From Candidatus Sordicultor aquaticus (GTDB lineage Bacteria > Atribacterota > Atribacteria > Atribacterales > Caldatribacteriaceae), in the NCBI GenBank assembly GCA_018056825.1, contig JAGPEW010000017.1, positions 1 through 9,396 of the forward strand: DNA of 9,396 nt, read 5' to 3'. Below, one piece after another: positions 7,186 to 9,396 of this stretch (position 1 is its first letter; each line of letters begins with the position of its first letter). A model generated the notes under the pieces. It was not told the DNA's origin and ran no database searches. It worked only from the letters and a program-made list of their open reading frames with translations. The translations under genes were made by a program, and so were the position numbers.

Positions 7186-7261
7186 GTAAGGTCAAAATTT
7201 TTTCTTTTTAAAAATAAGCTCAGCAAAACTGAACTTGTATCATTTAGAAACTCCTTAATAC

Positions 7262-7267
7262 TATGAT
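7262..7267 (+). promoter_or_regulatory. Possible -10 element for the DUF4416 gene
   Basis: TATGAT (five of six to TATAAT) lies 24 bases before the ATG at 7292, in the region divergent from grpE. The best -35 candidate, TTGTAT at 7235-7240, is 21 bases away, too far for a standard promoter, so this call is tentative. The ribosome-binding site AGAGG at 7279-7283 is clear. Confidence 0.3.
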
Positions 7268-7291
7268 AAAATATAAAAAGAGGTAAAAAAA

Positions 7292-7837
7292 ATGGGAGAG
7301 ATTAAAAATCCTCAGCCGGTAAAATTGTTTATTGCTGTTCTTTACGAACAAAGAAATATATTGGAAGATATTTTACCCCAGTTAGAAAAGAACTGGGGAG
7401 AAATTGAATGGATTAGTGAGGAGATTCCTTTCACTTATACTAACTATTACCGGAATATTGGAGAAAATCTGAAAAGAGTATTTATAGTTTTTAAGTTTTT
7501 AATCGACCCTGAAGAGTTAGCTGATATAAAAGTCACCACTAATGAGATAGAAAAAACTACTGGAGAAGGAAAAAAAGAACGAAAAATCAATTTAGATCCT
7601 GGCTACTTTGACGGGGGAAAAATCGTTTTAGCTACCACCAAGAATTTTTCCCATCGTGTCTACCTCCACCGAGGCATATACGCTGAGGCTACCATTAAAT
7701 GGGAAAAAGGAGATTTTCGTCCTTTCCCTTATACTTATCCTGACTACCAGAGTCTGGAATATCGTCCTGCTCTTCAGAAAATAAGGGAGCTTTATCAAAA
7801 GTCTTTACACCAAAAAGACGTTGATAATAAGGATTAG
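7292..7837 (+). CDS. DUF4416 family protein of unknown function
   Basis: This 181-residue soluble protein has no signal peptide or membrane segment. I recognise it as DUF4416 from its conserved blocks: PVKLFIAVLY (9-18), FTYTNYY (47-53), TTNEIE (82-87), NLDPGYFDGGKIVLATTK (100-117), YLHRGIYAEATIKW (124-137) and FRPFPYTYPDY (142-152). No biochemical function is known to me for the family. AGAGG at 7279-7283, 8 bases upstream, supports ATG 7292. The gene is divergent from grpE and convergent with the ABC exporter, so it is probably monocistronic. Its codons from residue 135 to the stop share DNA with the 3' end of the exporter gene on the other strand; the family blocks run through this overlap, so this reading frame is under real constraint there. 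Confidence 0.85.
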   Translation: MGEIKNPQPVKLFIAVLYEQRNILEDILPQLEKNWGEIEWISEEIPFTYTNYYRNIGENLKRVFIVFKFLIDPEELADIKVTTNEIEKTTGEGKKERKINLDPGYFDGGKIVLATTKNFSHRVYLHRGIYAEATIKWEKGDFRPFPYTYPDYQSLEYRPALQKIRELYQKSLHQKDVDNKD

Positions 7838-9396
7838 ACTTAAGAAGTTCCTCATGGGTCCCATCACCTTTAACTTCTCCATCTTCAACAACAATGACCC
7901 GGTCTAAATCTTTTACCATACTCAAAGAATGAGCTACCACTATTACTATTTTATCCTTACCAACATTGGCAATGGTATCCAAAATATATTTTTCTGACTC
8001 GGAGTCCAGGTTAGAAGTGGCTTCATCAAAAATTAAAATGGGGGGATCTTTTAGCAGAGCTCGAGCGATAGCAATTCTCTGTTTTTGCCCCCCGGAAAAG
8101 CGAGTTCCTCCTTCTCCCACTTCAGTATCATAACCTTTTTCCAGATGGGCAATGAAATCGTGAGCATGAGCTTTCACAGAAGCAGACTGCACTTCTTCTA
8201 AAGTAGCATCTAAGTTTCCATAAAGAATGTTTTCTTTCACCGTACCTCCCAAAATTAAAGTATCCTGTAACACCACTCCCATCAAACTTCTTAAAGAAGC
8301 AAAGGTTAGTTCCCGAATGTCAACAGCATCTATTTCTATACTCCCTTCATCTGGGTCATAAAAACGAAGAAGTAAGTTAATTAAGGTAGTTTTACCTGCT
8401 CCACTATGTCCCACTATTCCCACCTTTTCTCCTTTTTTAATTTCTAAATTAAAATTTTTTAATACTTTTTCTTCCTGATAGGAAAAAGAAACATTTCTAA
8501 ATCTTAATCCCTGTTGCAGGGAAGTTATTTCTCTAGTTCCTTCTTTCTCCTTACCCCACAGAGGAAGGTCTAGAAAGTCAAAAAGTCGCTCAGCAGAAGC
8601 TAAGCTCTGTTGAAAAATTTGAAAACCACTAGAAAAATGAGAAAGGGGAGAAGCAGCAGTAACTAAATATCCCAAAAAAGCAATTAGTCCTCCAGCAGTG
8701 AGGCTACCTCGAATAACTTCCTTCCCTCCATACAACAAAACAGCGGTAACTCCACAGGCAGAAACTAATTCCACGAGAGGAGTTAGCAGCGCTTTGAATC
8801 GAGCTTGTTTCATAGCTAAAACAAAATTTGCTTCATTCTCTATTTCGAACTTCTCAATCTCATAGTGGCCTGTCATATAAGATTGAAAAACCTTCATACC
8901 CTCTACTGCCCTTTCTACCAAAGAAGTTAAGGTTGCCACTCTTTTTTGCAAAAGATGAGAAACTCCTTTAATTTTCTTACCCAAGTAATCTACGCTAAAT
9001 CCCACCAGAGGTAAAACTGCCACTGAAAATAAAGCTAATTTCCAGTGAACAAAAAACAACAAAATTATGGAACCAGAAAAAATAAAAAAGTCCATAAACA
9101 AATTAACAAAAGCGTTAGAAAAAAGGTTTTGCAACATCGCTACATCATTAGTTAAGCGAGAGACCACTTCTCCAGCAGGATTATCTCGAAAGAAAGAAGT
9201 AGGAAGAAAATAAAGGTGCTGATAAAGCTCGGAACGCAGGCGAGTTATAGCTCGAAAAGCAGAATAAGAAATCCATAAATTTTGGAGATAAGAAGCTAAC
9301 CCTTTAAAGAAAAACAGGATCACCACTCCCAAGGAGATAAGGAGGAGAAGACGATTATTTTTGCCTACTAGAGCATTGTCAATAGTTCCTTTAACC
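7695..9396 (-). CDS. ABC exporter, fused membrane and ATPase domains (MsbA/LmrA type; N-terminus outside window)
   Basis: A half-transporter that dimerises in the inner membrane to export lipids, drugs or peptides; the substrate is not readable. The frame stays open to the window end, so the TTG at 9332 is not the start: the 21 upstream codons read VKGTIDNALVGKNN and continue the family sequence. Visible residues (566) cover most of the membrane domain, including the coupling stretch FFRDNPAGEVVSRLTNDV, then the ATPase with Walker A GHSGAGKTT (visible 329-337), Q-loop VLQD (375-378), signature FSGGQKQR (433-440), Walker B ILIFDEATSNLD (453-464) and switch histidine in VVAHSLS (486-492). About 38 residues after the usual end (NPYYQRLF) form a polar tail antisense to the DUF4416 gene; such a tail is not expected in MsbA-like proteins. 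No terminator is visible after its stop. Confidence 0.93.
   Translation of the reverse strand, partial: VKGTIDNALVGKNNRLLLLISLGVVILFFFKGLASYLQNLWISYSAFRAITRLRSELYQHLYFLPTSFFRDNPAGEVVSRLTNDVAMLQNLFSNAFVNLFMDFFIFSGSIILLFFVHWKLALFSVAVLPLVGFSVDYLGKKIKGVSHLLQKRVATLTSLVERAVEGMKVFQSYMTGHYEIEKFEIENEANFVLAMKQARFKALLTPLVELVSACGVTAVLLYGGKEVIRGSLTAGGLIAFLGYLVTAASPLSHFSSGFQIFQQSLASAERLFDFLDLPLWGKEKEGTREITSLQQGLRFRNVSFSYQEEKVLKNFNLEIKKGEKVGIVGHSGAGKTTLINLLLRFYDPDEGSIEIDAVDIRELTFASLRSLMGVVLQDTLILGGTVKENILYGNLDATLEEVQSASVKAHAHDFIAHLEKGYDTEVGEGGTRFSGGQKQRIAIARALLKDPPILIFDEATSNLDSESEKYILDTIANVGKDKIVIVVAHSLSMVKDLDRVIVVEDGEVKGDGTHEELLKSNPYYQRLFGVKTFDKAPLFSEEQDDIPDSGSQDKYKGKDENLLFPI

Noticed and set aside
7105..7291. 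CIRCE heat-shock operator upstream of grpE
   Set aside because: Neither TTAGCACTC nor GAGTGCTAA, nor a close match, is present on either strand.
1..9396. CRISPR arrays, tRNA or rRNA genes, insertion sequences, phage or defence genes
   Set aside because: No repeated spaced units, RNA gene motifs, transposase or integrase sequence were seen on either strand.

Overview
The window looks like chromosomal DNA of a low-GC, probably anaerobic bacterium. DnaK carries the roughly 23-residue ATPase-domain segment typical of Gram-negative DnaK (about residues 77-99). The combination of RbsABC-type sugar import, a DUF4416 protein, an MsbA-like exporter and AT-rich codons would fit deep-branching groups such as Atribacterota, Thermotogota or relatives. 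That placement is inference; there is no rRNA or other decisive marker here.

Layout. Positions 1-4348 (+ strand) hold a sugar-import operon: the 3' part of a periplasmic sugar-binding protein, a 500-residue double-cassette sugar ATPase, one RbsC-type permease and a xylose-isomerase-like TIM-barrel sugar isomerase/epimerase. A 19-20 bp hairpin sits between the binding-protein and ATPase genes. Positions 4349-4552 are an AT-rich spacer without a recognisable gene. Positions 4553-4590 form a perfect 38-bp palindrome serving as terminator between the convergent sugar and chaperone operons; it includes the last codon and stop codon of dnaK. Positions 4585-7104 (- strand) are grpE-dnaK, transcribed from a near-consensus sigma-70/sigma-A promoter at 7157-7185, with no hrcA or dnaJ alongside. 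Positions 7292-7837 (+) encode a DUF4416 protein. Its last 47 codons overlap, antisense, the 3' end of an MsbA-type ABC exporter (7695 to the window end, - strand, N-terminus missing).

How the genes work together. The sugar genes form one import-and-convert unit: a binding protein captures a sugar outside the membrane, a permease dimer with the ATPase brings it in, and the isomerase/epimerase probably performs the first intracellular step. GrpE and DnaK are the nucleotide-exchange factor and Hsp70 chaperone of general protein folding. The exporter and the DUF4416 gene are separate units linked only by their shared 143 bp of DNA.

Most gene content is ordinary. I found no clear new multi-gene system. 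The points most worth checking are the long antisense gene overlap, the palindromic terminator that swallows the dnaK stop codon, the strong hairpin inside the sugar operon, and the two uncharacterised proteins (DUF4416 and the isomerase).
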